Below, one piece after another: positions 25,909-34,706 of a DNA stretch of 64,000 nt. Position 1 is the stretch's first letter. The number at the start of each line of letters is the position of its first letter. The stretch spans positions 248,001 to 312,000 of the forward strand of contig NZ_JAFMSU010000002.1 of the NCBI RefSeq assembly GCF_017916365.1, written 5' to 3'. The notes under the pieces were generated by a model. It was not told the DNA's origin. It was given only the letters and a program-made list of their open reading frames with translations, and ran no database searches. This DNA comes from Rufibacter roseolus. GTDB taxonomy: Bacteria > Bacteroidota > Bacteroidia > Cytophagales > Hymenobacteraceae. The position numbers and the translations under genes were made by a program.

Positions 25909-25956
25909 TATACAAACAAAAAAGCCGCTCCAGGGAGCGGCTTTTTTGTTTGTATA
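25909..25956. terminator. bidirectional terminator with 22-bp perfect stem
   Basis: Arms 25909-25930 and 25935-25956 are perfectly complementary over 22 bp around a CAGG loop; the core is AAAAAAGCCGCTC. It serves gldC and the convergent secreted-protein gene. Confidence 0.9.
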
Positions 25957-25964
25957 ATATCTAT

Positions 25965-26444
25965 TTAGTTACGGGGAGAGGCTTCTCTGATCACCGCTGT
26001 CTCTGGCTGAGGGAAGGTACGCTTGGCGTCTGTCTTGTCCTGGGCAACCAAGGTTTTGGCGGCTTTGCCGTTTTCTTTTTCTAACTGCAGGGCATAGGCG
26101 CGATCATAGCTGTTGAAAGACTTACGTGCACCGTAGTAGCGAGAGTATTGGGCCGTGCTTAAAACCTTTTCTAAGGCCGCATCACGCTCTTTACACACCC
26201 CATTGATACATCTTTCCAGCTCGGCCGGGTTGTTAGCGTATTTGGTCTCAAAAGCGATCATTTTGTGGGCATTGGCCAGGTTGAGTTCTCTCAGCTTTCT
26301 AGACTGATAGTTGTTCAGCTGCAGCTCCCTAATCATTTTGTCTGACAGGTTCCTGGCGCGTTGCTCGGCGGTTCCGCCGTTTTGGGCAAACGAAGCAAAA
26401 CTTACGGAGAGAACAAGGGCCAAAGTATACACTAATCTTTTCAT
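25965..26444 (-). CDS. small secreted helical protein, function unknown
   Basis: A 159-residue protein with a clear Sec signal peptide ending SFASFAQ. The mature part is mostly helical: LSDKMIRELQLNNYQSRKLRELNLANAHKM resembles the LTxxQ helices of Spy/CpxP-like periplasmic proteins, and the C-terminal 30 residues are charged and probably disordered. Two Cys (ERCINGVCKE) could form a disulfide. I do not recognise a named family. It is a single-gene unit, convergent with gldC. Confidence 0.65.
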   Translation of the reverse strand: MKRLVYTLALVLSVSFASFAQNGGTAEQRARNLSDKMIRELQLNNYQSRKLRELNLANAHKMIAFETKYANNPAELERCINGVCKERDAALEKVLSTAQYSRYYGARKSFNSYDRAYALQLEKENGKAAKTLVAQDKTDAKRTFPQPETAVIREASPRN

Positions 26445-26669
26445 AGTTGTTCAGTTTTGAGAGTTACTACACAATTCCTGTGCCATCTATTTTAGAACAA
26501 AACCGATGGCGAAAAAGTTGAATCTCTGTAAAAAAGAACGTGCCACAAGCCACTTTGTTTCCTTTTTACGCCACTATAAATAGCTGAAAATAAAGTTCTT
26601 CCTGTACTACAAGCCTTATGTGAGATTTATACAAAAATCTGGTGCAGAAGCCTTGAAAAGCGGAAAAAT

Positions 26670-27206
26670 CTAAAATTTGTTCTTCCACATCATAGACTCT
26701 ACCGGGTACACAGAGCGCTGGTTGTACTTGGCGTTGCTCTTCTGGTTATAGTAGTTCTCAATACCGCCGTTCACCACAAAATAGATCAGCTGCCCGATGG
26801 GCATGTTATGGTAAACACGCACTTTCTGGCTCACCGAAATTTCCAGGGTCCAGTTGTTGCAGAAGCCCACATCGCCTTTGCCGGCTGTGGCATGGATGTC
26901 AATGCCTAACCGACCAACGCTGGATTTACCCTCTAAGAATGGCACGTGGGCGTGGGTCTCGGTATACTCCTCGGTAACTCCCAGGTAAAGTCTGCCGGGC
27001 TCCAGAATGTAGCCTTCCTCCGGAATCTCAAACACCTCTATCTGGTTGTGTTTGCGGGCATCCAACACCTCGTCTTTGTAAAAAGCCAGGTACTTGCCCA
27101 GGTGCACATCGTAAGAGTTAGTGCCCAGGCAGGAGCGGTCATAAGGCTCAATAACTATGGTGCCTTTTTCTATCTCTTCCAGAATCTGACGGTCGGTGAG
27201 GATCAT
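26670..27206 (-). CDS. dcd: dCTP deaminase
   Basis: A 178-residue nucleotide deaminase of the dUTPase-like fold that supplies dUTP for dTMP synthesis. The start is ATG 27206 (MILTDRQILEEIEKGTIVIEPYD); the open frame runs 57 codons further upstream but without family resemblance. The active-site region GKSSVGRLGIDIHATAG (93-109) with Arg99, and NNWTLEI with catalytic Glu122, match the family, as does SYDVHLG. C-terminal KYNQRSVYP is typical of Bacteroidota members. Confidence 0.92.
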   Translation of the reverse strand: MILTDRQILEEIEKGTIVIEPYDRSCLGTNSYDVHLGKYLAFYKDEVLDARKHNQIEVFEIPEEGYILEPGRLYLGVTEEYTETHAHVPFLEGKSSVGRLGIDIHATAGKGDVGFCNNWTLEISVSQKVRVYHNMPIGQLIYFVVNGGIENYYNQKSNAKYNQRSVYPVESMMWKNKF

Positions 27207-27282
27207 GCGGGTTGGTAGCTTATAATAAAGATGCAAGGTACGCGTAAAATCCGGTTCTTGCCACGAGTGCCGCAGAGGAGAA

Positions 27283-27321
27283 CCGTTTTTGCCCTGTTTC
27301 CCTGAAAAGAAGCCAAAAACG
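27283..27321. repeat. double-palindrome element, copy 10
   Basis: CCGTTTTTGCCCTGTTTCCC and GAAAAGAAGCCAAAAACG: outer CGTTTTTG / CAAAAACG perfectly paired. It lies upstream of dcd, inside the open frame that I exclude from dcd. Confidence 0.6.
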
Positions 27322-27410
27322 CCGGCACTCCTTTTCTTAGGAGAGTTTACTGGGCGTTTTGGCAGAAACAGCTTCAAATCGTGACAGCCGTTTACTTTGA
27401 AAAATGCTTG

Positions 27411-28400
27411 TTACTTGCCTGCGGGTTTCGTTTTCTTTACCGGCTGGGCTGCATAGCTTTTAATAAGGGCGCGGCTTTTGAGCCCCGATGGTTTCAGGTC
27501 GCTGTCTTTCCATTGGCCGGTGGCCGAAGCAGAGGGCAGCAGCACTGAGCAGGTTTCATCCTTATCAGAGACTGACCAGGTGACCCAGCTGATCTTGCGC
27601 AGCTCGGCCCAGTCCAGCCATTTCTTCCATTCTTCTTCGTTCAGAGGCCCGTTACCCGTGGCCTCCATGCCCGCCGATTCTGAGATGAAAAGCGGCAACC
27701 CTTTGCTCAAGGCGTAATCCCCGCGGTCGCGGAGTTCCTGCTTGTGGGTAGCGGCGTAGAAATGCAGGGTGTACATGAGGTTCTTCACGCCCTTAATAGG
27801 GTCATCGGCGGCCACGTGCACGTCCTGGTCCCAATGCGGTGTGCCAACCAGAATGAGGTTATCCGGGTCTACGGCCCTGATGGCGGAGATCACCTCCTCA
27901 GAATAGGCTTTTACCTCGGGCCAGGTTTCCTGGTCGGGCTCGTTGAAGATCTCGTAGATCACGTGCGGGTTCTTGCCGTAAGTCTGGGCCATCTCGGTGA
28001 AGAAAGCCTTTGCTTGTGGCAGGTTGATGTTGTGGCTGTGCCAGTCTATGATGACGTAGATGTTCTCCTTAATGGCGCCGTCTACCACAGCCTTGATTTT
28101 CTCTTTTGACCAATCGGGTTTCTCCAGGTAACCGTTCTTCGGCTCTATACCCATCGCAGCCCTGATCACGTTGATGTTCCAGTCTTTGGCCAGCCAGCTC
28201 ACCGTCTGCGGGGTGTAGAAGCGCGGCCAGAAGTTGTGCCAGCCAAAGCTCATGCCCCTAAGCATAACGGGTTGGCCTTTCTGGTCCACGAGTTGCGTGC
28301 CTTTTACACTAAGTGCGCCATGGTTCTTCACCGCTTGCGCGGGTGCTAAAAGGCTAGTGCCAGCCAGGAGGAGCGTAGGAATAATCTTCTTCAAAGACAT
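27411..28400 (-). CDS. secreted GH5-family cellulase/endoglucanase
   Basis: A 329-residue glycoside hydrolase with a signal peptide (cleavage probably after LLAPAQA). The family 5 barrel shows LRGMSFGWHNFWP, NVIRAAMG, VIIDWHSH, the acid/base Glu154 in IYEIFNEPD, LHFYAATH, and the nucleophile Glu241 in LFISESAGM. Length suits a single catalytic domain; no carbohydrate-binding module. It should cut beta-1,4-glucan chains in the periplasm or medium. The Lys-rich C-terminus (PVKKTKPAGK) is odd but short. It is near two esterases on the same strand. Confidence 0.9.
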   Translation of the reverse strand: MSLKKIIPTLLLAGTSLLAPAQAVKNHGALSVKGTQLVDQKGQPVMLRGMSFGWHNFWPRFYTPQTVSWLAKDWNINVIRAAMGIEPKNGYLEKPDWSKEKIKAVVDGAIKENIYVIIDWHSHNINLPQAKAFFTEMAQTYGKNPHVIYEIFNEPDQETWPEVKAYSEEVISAIRAVDPDNLILVGTPHWDQDVHVAADDPIKGVKNLMYTLHFYAATHKQELRDRGDYALSKGLPLFISESAGMEATGNGPLNEEEWKKWLDWAELRKISWVTWSVSDKDETCSVLLPSASATGQWKDSDLKPSGLKSRALIKSYAAQPVKKTKPAGK

Positions 28401-28523
28401 AGGTACAGTAGAGGTTGAACCTCAAAGTAAGAAAATTATGCTGTGCAGGGCATAACACTCCTTTAGCATTTCTTTGACCGGATTAGTGTCCCCGTGTCTA
28501 TAGCTCACAGGTAAACTGCAGCG

Positions 28524-30494
28524 CTACTTTACCTCGGCCGTATTCCAATTATCGGTGCGGAAGGGGACGGTGGGCAAGCCGTCTTTGTTGATCAGGTTGC
28601 AGGCGGGGTTATCGGCCCAGGCATAGCGTACCGCCACCGGATTCTTCACTTTCTCGGAGCTTACCTTTACTGTATTTCCGTCAATCACGCCATCGGCCCA
28701 ATAAAACTTTTGGTCACTTCCGGCCACGGCAAAACCTGTGAGTTTTCCGTTGCCTCTGGTGGCCAAGCCAGCGCCTGTTTCGGTGAATTGAATCCTGATC
28801 TGGTTTCCTTCTACCTGATGGTTCTGGTACATGGGGCCTGAGGCCTGGACTGGCTTTTTGTAGACAAGTTTTTGAGCCACCAAGGCAAGTCTATGGCCTA
28901 CCTCTTGCTTGTTTTTGGGGTGGATGTTGTCTGCCTCGCCTAAGTCAATAATGGAAGCCATACCGGTGTAGGGCTGGGCTAAAGCTTGGGTTTGGGCTTC
29001 GCGCAGGATTGCCCAGTTGCTTTGAGAGGGTTCCGGCTGCTGCTTCATGTAGTTGGCCAGTTGCACGTACAGAAAAGGGAAGTACCCCTGCTGCCACCTG
29101 ATGCGCCAGTCATTGATCATCATAGGAAACAAGGTGCGGTAATCCCCTGGGACATATACATTGTTTTCGCCCTGGTACCAGATCACGCCGTTGATACCGT
29201 AAGGGATCACCGGGTGGATCATGGCGTTGTAGAGATAGGTAGGGAATTGGTAGTAGTTCTTGATGGTGGGAAAGGTGGGTTCCAGGTCTCTCCGGTATTT
29301 CCAACCCCCGGCTAGACTGACTTTGGAGGTTCCGTCTGTCAGGTACATTTCCTCAGCGGGCGGATTGAAGCCACCGCCCGACCACAGGAAGGCCATTCTG
29401 ACCGCAATCACGTTTTTGCCTTGTTTTACCAAATTGGCCGGAATACGGTAGTGGTGCGTGGGGTTGGCGTTCCAGACGTTTTTAGCAATTTCTTTCCCGT
29501 TGAAGTATAAAGAATAGTTCATCTCGGGGTGCCCGAGGTGAAGGGCTACCTCTTTCCCTGCCATATTCTGGGGAAGATTAATGGTTTTCCGCAGCCACAT
29601 CATGCCTTCGTAGCCGGGCATGTTCAGGTCTTTAAGGGTGGCGGGCATCACCAGCTCCGGCCATTTGGCATCGTTGAATCTGGGGTTGGGAATGGTTTTA
29701 TCGGTTTTGTTTTTGGGGTTGTTCACAATGTCCCAGAACCGCACCAGATCCAGGCTGTCTTTGATGAAATGCTTCTGGGTCACCGTATCATTCTGCAGGA
29801 CGGTGCGCTGGGTGAGGGGAGAGGAAAGCAACTGTTCCCGGCTGGTCCAGGCCTCCACCGGGGTGCCGCCCCAGGTAGACTGGAGAATACCAATGGGTAC
29901 CTTCAGATCAGCCTGTAGTTCCCGGGCAAAAAAGTACGCTACCGCCGAGGCGGTTTTCACAGTAGCTGAGTCAATGGCTTGCCAAGAGCCGCCCAGCACA
30001 TCAGATTGGACATTGGTTGTTTTGTTATGGGGTACATTAAAGAACCGGATGTTAGGAGAGTGGGCGTTTTTGATTTCTGTTTCAGCATTCATGGCCTGCT
30101 GTACCTGCCACTCCATGTTGGATTGCCCCGAGGCCAGCCACACATCGCCTATCAGCACGTCTTTAAACAAAATTACCGGTTTGGTTTTGTCTTCTTCAGA
30201 CACCTGCATAAGGTACGGGCCGCCTGCCTGCATCTGGGGCAGATGCACCATCCATTTACCATCTTGGCCAGTAGTTGCCTTAATCTTATGGCCGCCAAAT
30301 TCCACCGAAACCTGCTTCCCCGGCTGTGCAGTTCCCCAAACCGGAATGTCCCGGCCCCGCTGCAGGACCATGTGGTCGCTGAAAACCTTGGGTAAACGCA
30401 CTTGCCCGAAAACCAGGGAATGGGCTATTATGAGCGAAAAGGTAAAAGCAAACCGCAAAAGGGGTGAGCGGAAGGAAGGCATTGATTTTTCCAT
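28524..30494 (-). CDS. secreted sialate O-acetylesterase-like SGNH hydrolase
   Basis: About 656 residues from ATG 30494 (ATG 30482 also possible), with a signal peptide ending SLVFGQ. The SGNH domain has nucleophile Ser125 in LASGQSNMEW and the late pair EADNIHPKNKQEVGHRLA carrying Asp and His. A beta-sandwich insert (WLRKTINLPQNMAGKEVALHLG ... YSLYFNGKEI) splits it, as in family members. These enzymes remove O-acetyl groups from sialic acids or from plant xylan; here the GH5 and esterase neighbours make plant polysaccharide more likely. Confidence 0.88.
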   Translation of the reverse strand: MEKSMPSFRSPLLRFAFTFSLIIAHSLVFGQVRLPKVFSDHMVLQRGRDIPVWGTAQPGKQVSVEFGGHKIKATTGQDGKWMVHLPQMQAGGPYLMQVSEEDKTKPVILFKDVLIGDVWLASGQSNMEWQVQQAMNAETEIKNAHSPNIRFFNVPHNKTTNVQSDVLGGSWQAIDSATVKTASAVAYFFARELQADLKVPIGILQSTWGGTPVEAWTSREQLLSSPLTQRTVLQNDTVTQKHFIKDSLDLVRFWDIVNNPKNKTDKTIPNPRFNDAKWPELVMPATLKDLNMPGYEGMMWLRKTINLPQNMAGKEVALHLGHPEMNYSLYFNGKEIAKNVWNANPTHHYRIPANLVKQGKNVIAVRMAFLWSGGGFNPPAEEMYLTDGTSKVSLAGGWKYRRDLEPTFPTIKNYYQFPTYLYNAMIHPVIPYGINGVIWYQGENNVYVPGDYRTLFPMMINDWRIRWQQGYFPFLYVQLANYMKQQPEPSQSNWAILREAQTQALAQPYTGMASIIDLGEADNIHPKNKQEVGHRLALVAQKLVYKKPVQASGPMYQNHQVEGNQIRIQFTETGAGLATRGNGKLTGFAVAGSDQKFYWADGVIDGNTVKVSSEKVKNPVAVRYAWADNPACNLINKDGLPTVPFRTDNWNTAEVK

Positions 30495-30585
30495 TTTGAA
30501 GGTCTTAAAAAGAAGCGAATACCTAGGCAGATAGAACCTATAGAGGAAGCCAAATTCCATGGCCTATTTCAGCGTTTGCTTTAAA

Positions 30586-31458
30586 TTACTTGGCGTCTCT
30601 TTTATCTGGGTACAACAGCCGCAGCGCGTTGAAGATGGCTTGGTGGGTAACCGTGGCGTGGTCTTCCTCCGGCAAATAGTCATAGTACACTTTTACCTGG
30701 GGGTTCTTGGTCCGGAGGTTTTCTACCAGCAGGTTCGCGTCTACTTCCATCACGTGGGGAATATCGCTGGGCGAAAGTCCTTCTTTGCCCACCCCAATGT
30801 AGATGTCGGTTTTCTGGGAAAAACCAGTGGTAAGCAGGGGAGAGGGTTGGTTTAAGATAGAACCGTTGTCCCACCAAATGCTTGGGCTAATGATGATGTA
30901 TTTATTGAAAAGAGTGGGTTTCTTCAGCAGTAGTTCGGTGACAAAAAGCCCCGCCAGTGATTGCCCTATGAGGGTCCTGGCCCCATTAGTACGGTATTTC
31001 TTCTCTATGTACGGCTGAAGCTCCTTCTCAATGAAAGCCATGAAGTTGGCCGAGTGCCCGCTGGTTGGGTATCTCTTCTGGTCTTTTTCCAGAGTAGTGG
31101 GGTAAGTGAAATCCCTTCTCCGGTCCACGTTGGCAATCCCGACGATAATGGATTTGGGTACCCGGTCTATCCAGGGGAAGTTGTTGAACTGGAAAAGCCC
31201 CACCACGTGGATGAAATCCTCCTCGGCAGACCCGTCCAGCAGGTACACCACCGGGTATCTGGTGGTGTCTCGCGGGTTATAACCTTCTGGTAGGTAAATG
31301 TTCAAGATCCTTTTCTCTCCGAGCTCCTTAGAGGTGATCTCGTCTATTACCCCCAGCACAAAAGGTTTGACCATGTCTTTTGGGGTAGTGGATTTCTTTT
31401 GGGCGAATGCCGATGCCGTAAACAGCAGCAGGAAATAAACCGGGAGAAGGATTCTCAT
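30586..31458 (-). CDS. secreted alpha/beta-hydrolase esterase (IroE/Fes-like)
   Basis: A 290-residue hydrolase with a signal peptide ending TASAFAQ. Catalytic serine 167 lies in LIGQSLAGL; the late Asp/His are in EEDHATVTH (His267). Strand layout ILNIYLPEGY ... YPVVYLLDG matches the esterase D/IroE group that cleaves feruloyl, acetyl or siderophore esters. Placement next to a sialate/xylan acetylesterase and a GH5 enzyme suggests carbohydrate ester cleavage; a siderophore role cannot be excluded, but no siderophore gene is near. Confidence 0.85.
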   Translation of the reverse strand: MRILLPVYFLLLFTASAFAQKKSTTPKDMVKPFVLGVIDEITSKELGEKRILNIYLPEGYNPRDTTRYPVVYLLDGSAEEDFIHVVGLFQFNNFPWIDRVPKSIIVGIANVDRRRDFTYPTTLEKDQKRYPTSGHSANFMAFIEKELQPYIEKKYRTNGARTLIGQSLAGLFVTELLLKKPTLFNKYIIISPSIWWDNGSILNQPSPLLTTGFSQKTDIYIGVGKEGLSPSDIPHVMEVDANLLVENLRTKNPQVKVYYDYLPEEDHATVTHQAIFNALRLLYPDKRDAK

Positions 31459-31517
31459 TTTGGGCTTTGTTTTTGAAAAGGGATGGATTTATGCAATCTC
31501 CGGAAGTAAAACCTCTA

Positions 31518-31919
31518 TCACAGCAGATCCAGCATCTCCTGCTCAATGCGTTTCGGGCGCAGGGTACGCGCATCCAACAGGCACCAGGTGGTTTTGGCAG
31601 AAGCCAGCAGATCCTCGGTTCCGGTGCGGTACAGACTCACGAAGCGCTCAAACTTGGCTCCCTGGTGATTTCCCACCCAGGTGTAGCCAGTGATGGTATC
31701 TTCCGCGAAGGCAGGTTTATGGAAATCAATCTCATGCCGCAGCACCACCCACAGGTATTGCTCTTGCATGTGGCCAGGAGCCACATGCGCCCAATGCGCC
31801 GCAGACACCTCCTGCACCCACCGCAAATACACCACATTGTTCACGTGGCCCAAGGCATCAATATCGGCCTCGTTTACTTTTATGGCAATGTTGAATTTTT
31901 GCAGGTGTTCTTTGGCCAT
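31518..31919 (-). CDS. acyl-CoA thioesterase, 4HBT/YbgC hotdog family
   Basis: A 133-residue hotdog protein. The diagnostic stretch is NEADIDALGHVNNVVYLRWVQEVSAAHW, with the Asp used in thioester hydrolysis, followed by HEIDFHKPAFAEDTITGYTWV. The family hydrolyses short or medium acyl-CoA esters in the cytoplasm. The substrate is unknown. It has no obvious link with the secreted hydrolases beside it, although the spacing would allow co-transcription. Confidence 0.85.
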   Translation of the reverse strand: MAKEHLQKFNIAIKVNEADIDALGHVNNVVYLRWVQEVSAAHWAHVAPGHMQEQYLWVVLRHEIDFHKPAFAEDTITGYTWVGNHQGAKFERFVSLYRTGTEDLLASAKTTWCLLDARTLRPKRIEQEMLDLL

Positions 31920-32031
31920 GGTAAGATTGTAAGCAGAGGTGAGAGTGAATCAAATATAAAGTTCTTTGGAACACTTTTCGTAAAAACAGGCTACAAACCC
32001 TTTCTGCTTTTCTGGCTGCAAGAAAGTGATA

Positions 32032-32730
32032 CTATAACCGAATGCTGGACATGCCTCCGTCTACATGCAGGATTTGCCCCGTCATCCAGGAGGATCTGGA
32101 GGATAACAGGAAGGCCGCCATTTCCGCGATGTCTGGGGCGGTGCCCAGCCTTTTCAGAGGATGCCGTTGCGCATTGGCCTGCGTCTTCTCGGGGGTGTTC
32201 AGGTATCTGGCTGCCAAAGGTGTATCGGTGAGGGAGGGCGCGATGGCGTTCACCCTAATGGCTGGCGCAAACTCGGCGGCCAGTGCCCTGGTCAGTCCCT
32301 CAATGGCTCCTTTGGAAACAGCCACCTGCGCATGAAAGGGGAAGCCGGTCTGTACCGCCACGGTAGAGAAGAACACGATGGAGGCTGCCCCGGCAGCTTT
32401 CAAGTACGGGAGAACAGCCTGTACTACCTTGATGGCGCCATTCACCTGTAACTGGAAATCGGTCACGAAATCACCGGGTTTAAGCCGGTGGAAAGGCACC
32501 AAGTTGATGCTGCCGGGCAGATAAACCAAGCCATCCAGCGTCTCTGGCAAAAAGCTCAAGTCAAGGTTGTCTTGTAGCACATCCAGAAAATGAAAAGTGG
32601 TGTTTGGGTTTTCGGTTTCTACCGGATGTTGGCAATAGGTGGCATAAACGCGATGTCCTTCAAGCTCAAGCTGTTGAACAAGTTCTTTCCCAATGCCTGA
32701 GGAACCGCCAATAATCAGATAGTTTTTCAT
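32032..32730 (-). CDS. short-chain dehydrogenase/reductase-like protein lacking the catalytic Tyr
   Basis: A 232-residue Rossmann protein. The nucleotide motif is IIGGSSGIGKE (about 6-16), the Ser position is Ser122 in FFSTVAVQ, and Lys140 is kept, but the Tyr of YxxxK is replaced: Val136-AVS-Lys140. The C-terminal part VRVNAIAPSLTDTP and ILHVDGGMSS is standard. The missing Tyr suggests altered or no classical dehydrogenase chemistry; family relatives with this change exist. Substrate unknown. Confidence 0.82.
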   Translation of the reverse strand: MKNYLIIGGSSGIGKELVQQLELEGHRVYATYCQHPVETENPNTTFHFLDVLQDNLDLSFLPETLDGLVYLPGSINLVPFHRLKPGDFVTDFQLQVNGAIKVVQAVLPYLKAAGAASIVFFSTVAVQTGFPFHAQVAVSKGAIEGLTRALAAEFAPAIRVNAIAPSLTDTPLAARYLNTPEKTQANAQRHPLKRLGTAPDIAEMAAFLLSSRSSWMTGQILHVDGGMSSIRL

Positions 32731-32912
32731 GATGTCCCTTATAGTTGATGGCTTTCGCCTTGTACCAAAGGAAACAGATTACTATGTGACAAGTTTTACG
32801 ACAAACCTATCCTGCCATACCGGTTGAGAAACGGCTCCTTTCAGACCTTGGATTTCTCTGTTACCTGAGAACTTTCCACCTGATTTCAGAAAAAGAGCTT
32901 CTAAACAGAAAC

Positions 32913-34229
32913 TTACTCCAGCACCAGGGCCACCACGCAGAAAACGTCCACAATGAGTAAGGGCAGGGTCACATCTTCCTTTTTCCCCGTGATCAGTTTT
33001 AAGGCAGTCCAGGAAAGAAAACCCCAGATGATGCCCTGGGTGATGGAGTAGGAGAAGGGAATGAGCACCATGGCCAGAAAGGCCGGTATGGCCTCATCCA
33101 GCTGGTCCCAGTTGATCTTGGTGACTGGCCGCACCATGAACACACCCACCAGCACCACCGCCGGGGCCGTGGCAATAGCAGGCACCACGGATAGCAGCGG
33201 GGCCAGAAACAGGAAAGGCAAAAACAGCAGCGCCCCCACCACGGCCGTGAGCCCGGTGCGTCCGCCTTCCTCAATCCCCACCGCCGATTCAATGTAAGCC
33301 GTGCCGGGGCTGGAGCCTACCAAGCCAGCAAGGGTTGTAGCAATGGCGTCTACCATGAGGGAGCGCTTCACGTTGCGCGGTTCCCCGTGCTCATCCAGCA
33401 GGTCGGCGGCCTCGGCCAGGCCCACCAGGGTGGAGAGGCTGTCAAACATATCGGTGAAGACAAATGCGAAGATCACCGGCACCACCGACCACTGCAGGGA
33501 GTTTAGGAGGTCTAATTTCAAAAACAGGCTGAAATCAGGGGCGGCAAAAATGCCCTGCCAGGAAATGAGCGTACTGGCTTCTGCGCCCGGCACCACGCCC
33601 CACCAGCGCCCAATAGGGTAAGCCGCCAGCGTAGTAAACAGAATCCCGATGAGGATACCGCCTTTCACGTGTTTGGTCACCAGCACGGCCGTCACCAGCA
33701 ACCCCGCCAGGAACGTAAGCACCGCCGGTGTCAAAGGACCGATCCCGATGATGGTGGCTGGATTGGAGACGATGAACTTGGCGTTTGAGAACCCGATAAG
33801 CGAGATAAACAACCCAATGCCCGCCGCAATGGCGTACCGTAGCGGCCTTGGGATGGCCTTGATGATGTAGGTCCTGATGTTGAACGCCGAGAGTAGCAGA
33901 AACACAATCCCTGACCAGAAAACCGCCCCCAATGCCACTGGCCAGGGTACTTTCATGCCCAGAACGGCGGTGAAGGTAAAGAAGGCATTCAGTCCCATAC
34001 CGGGAGCCACCAGGATAGGGTTCTTGGCGTATAGGCCCATCATGAGGCTGCTGAAGAAACAGACCAGCACCGTGGCAGTCAGCACGGCGGAGAAAGGCAT
34101 GCCGGCCTGGCTCAGGATGCTGGGGTTCACCACAATGATGTAGGAAGTAGCCAAAAAGGAGGAGATGCCGGCAATGACCTCGGTTTGGACAGTGGTGCCG
34201 TATTTCTTCAGCTCAAAAAAGGAGTTCAT
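32913..34229 (-). CDS. NCS2 family purine permease (AzgA/PbuG-like)
   Basis: About 438 residues from ATG 34229 (MNSFFELKKYGTTVQTEVIAG), the usual family start; ATG 34259 would add ten residues. It is strongly hydrophobic with around 12-14 membrane spans. Family motifs are TSYIIVVNPSILSQAGMP, NPILVAPGMGLNAFFTFT and, near the centre, VGSSPGTAYIESAVGIEEGGRTGLTA. Members import adenine, guanine or hypoxanthine with protons. The guanine deaminase at 62 kb would act on such imported bases; that link is inference. Confidence 0.92.
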   Translation of the reverse strand: MNSFFELKKYGTTVQTEVIAGISSFLATSYIIVVNPSILSQAGMPFSAVLTATVLVCFFSSLMMGLYAKNPILVAPGMGLNAFFTFTAVLGMKVPWPVALGAVFWSGIVFLLLSAFNIRTYIIKAIPRPLRYAIAAGIGLFISLIGFSNAKFIVSNPATIIGIGPLTPAVLTFLAGLLVTAVLVTKHVKGGILIGILFTTLAAYPIGRWWGVVPGAEASTLISWQGIFAAPDFSLFLKLDLLNSLQWSVVPVIFAFVFTDMFDSLSTLVGLAEAADLLDEHGEPRNVKRSLMVDAIATTLAGLVGSSPGTAYIESAVGIEEGGRTGLTAVVGALLFLPFLFLAPLLSVVPAIATAPAVVLVGVFMVRPVTKINWDQLDEAIPAFLAMVLIPFSYSITQGIIWGFLSWTALKLITGKKEDVTLPLLIVDVFCVVALVLE

Positions 34230-34396
34230 GGGTGTCTGGGTTGGGTTGATGGTCTGCAACGGCTCTCAGGGAAAACCTCAAGCGGAAGCCCGTTAAAAAG
34301 CAAAGTAAAAGGTTTCTGCTTCATTCTGGCTTCTTCGCCTAATTAGACGTAAGCAAACGGTAAAAGTGCGGCCACCAAAACGTTAAACCAGCGGCT

Positions 34397-34627
34397 ATGG
34401 AGAAACCAAAAGGAACCTGGCTCAGCCATCCCACCAAAAAGCAGTTGGTGCTGTTAACGGTATTCTGGGGCTTTGCGGCGGTATCAATGGTCTTGGCCAT
34501 GACAAATTTCTTCAGCCAAAGCCTGTTAACCCAGAGAAACCTGGGTTTCCTGCTGTTGTTGGGAACCTCTGCCTTGATGATGCTGGGCGTGTACCTCAAT
34601 TACTTGAAGGTGAAGAACAGCAGGTAA
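34397..34627 (+). CDS. small two-span membrane protein, unknown
   Basis: A 76-residue ORF with two hydrophobic segments (about 17-36 and 47-66), a Lys-rich start MEKPKGTWLSHPTKK and a C-terminal KVKNSR. It follows the positive-inside rule with both ends inside. It is bounded by a divergent permease gene and a strong terminator, which supports it as real. No family is recognised. Confidence 0.6.
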   Translation: MEKPKGTWLSHPTKKQLVLLTVFWGFAAVSMVLAMTNFFSQSLLTQRNLGFLLLLGTSALMMLGVYLNYLKVKNSR

Positions 34628-34648
34628 GCGTTCGGACTACTTATAAAG

Positions 34649-34686
34649 CATAAGCGGCACCTGATCTGTTTCAGGTGCCGCTTATG
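34649..34686. terminator. bidirectional terminator between the small membrane protein and hemL
   Basis: CATAAGCGGCACCTGA and TCAGGTGCCGCTTATG pair over 16 bp around TCTGTT. Confidence 0.85.
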
Positions 34687-34706
34687 CCTTTTACTTGGTT
34701 TTGCAA

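Noticed and set aside
27207-27377. N-terminal extension of dcd by 57 codons
   Set aside because: Family members begin MILTDRQIL; the extension is Lys/Arg-rich and contains a palindrome copy.
29620-30534. A 304-codon open frame antisense to the sialate O-acetylesterase gene
   Set aside because: The opposite strand encodes a signal peptide and SGNH motifs; this frame is a shadow.
34260-34396. A purine riboswitch upstream of the NCS2 permease
   Set aside because: No conserved purine-aptamer loops are seen in the short leader.
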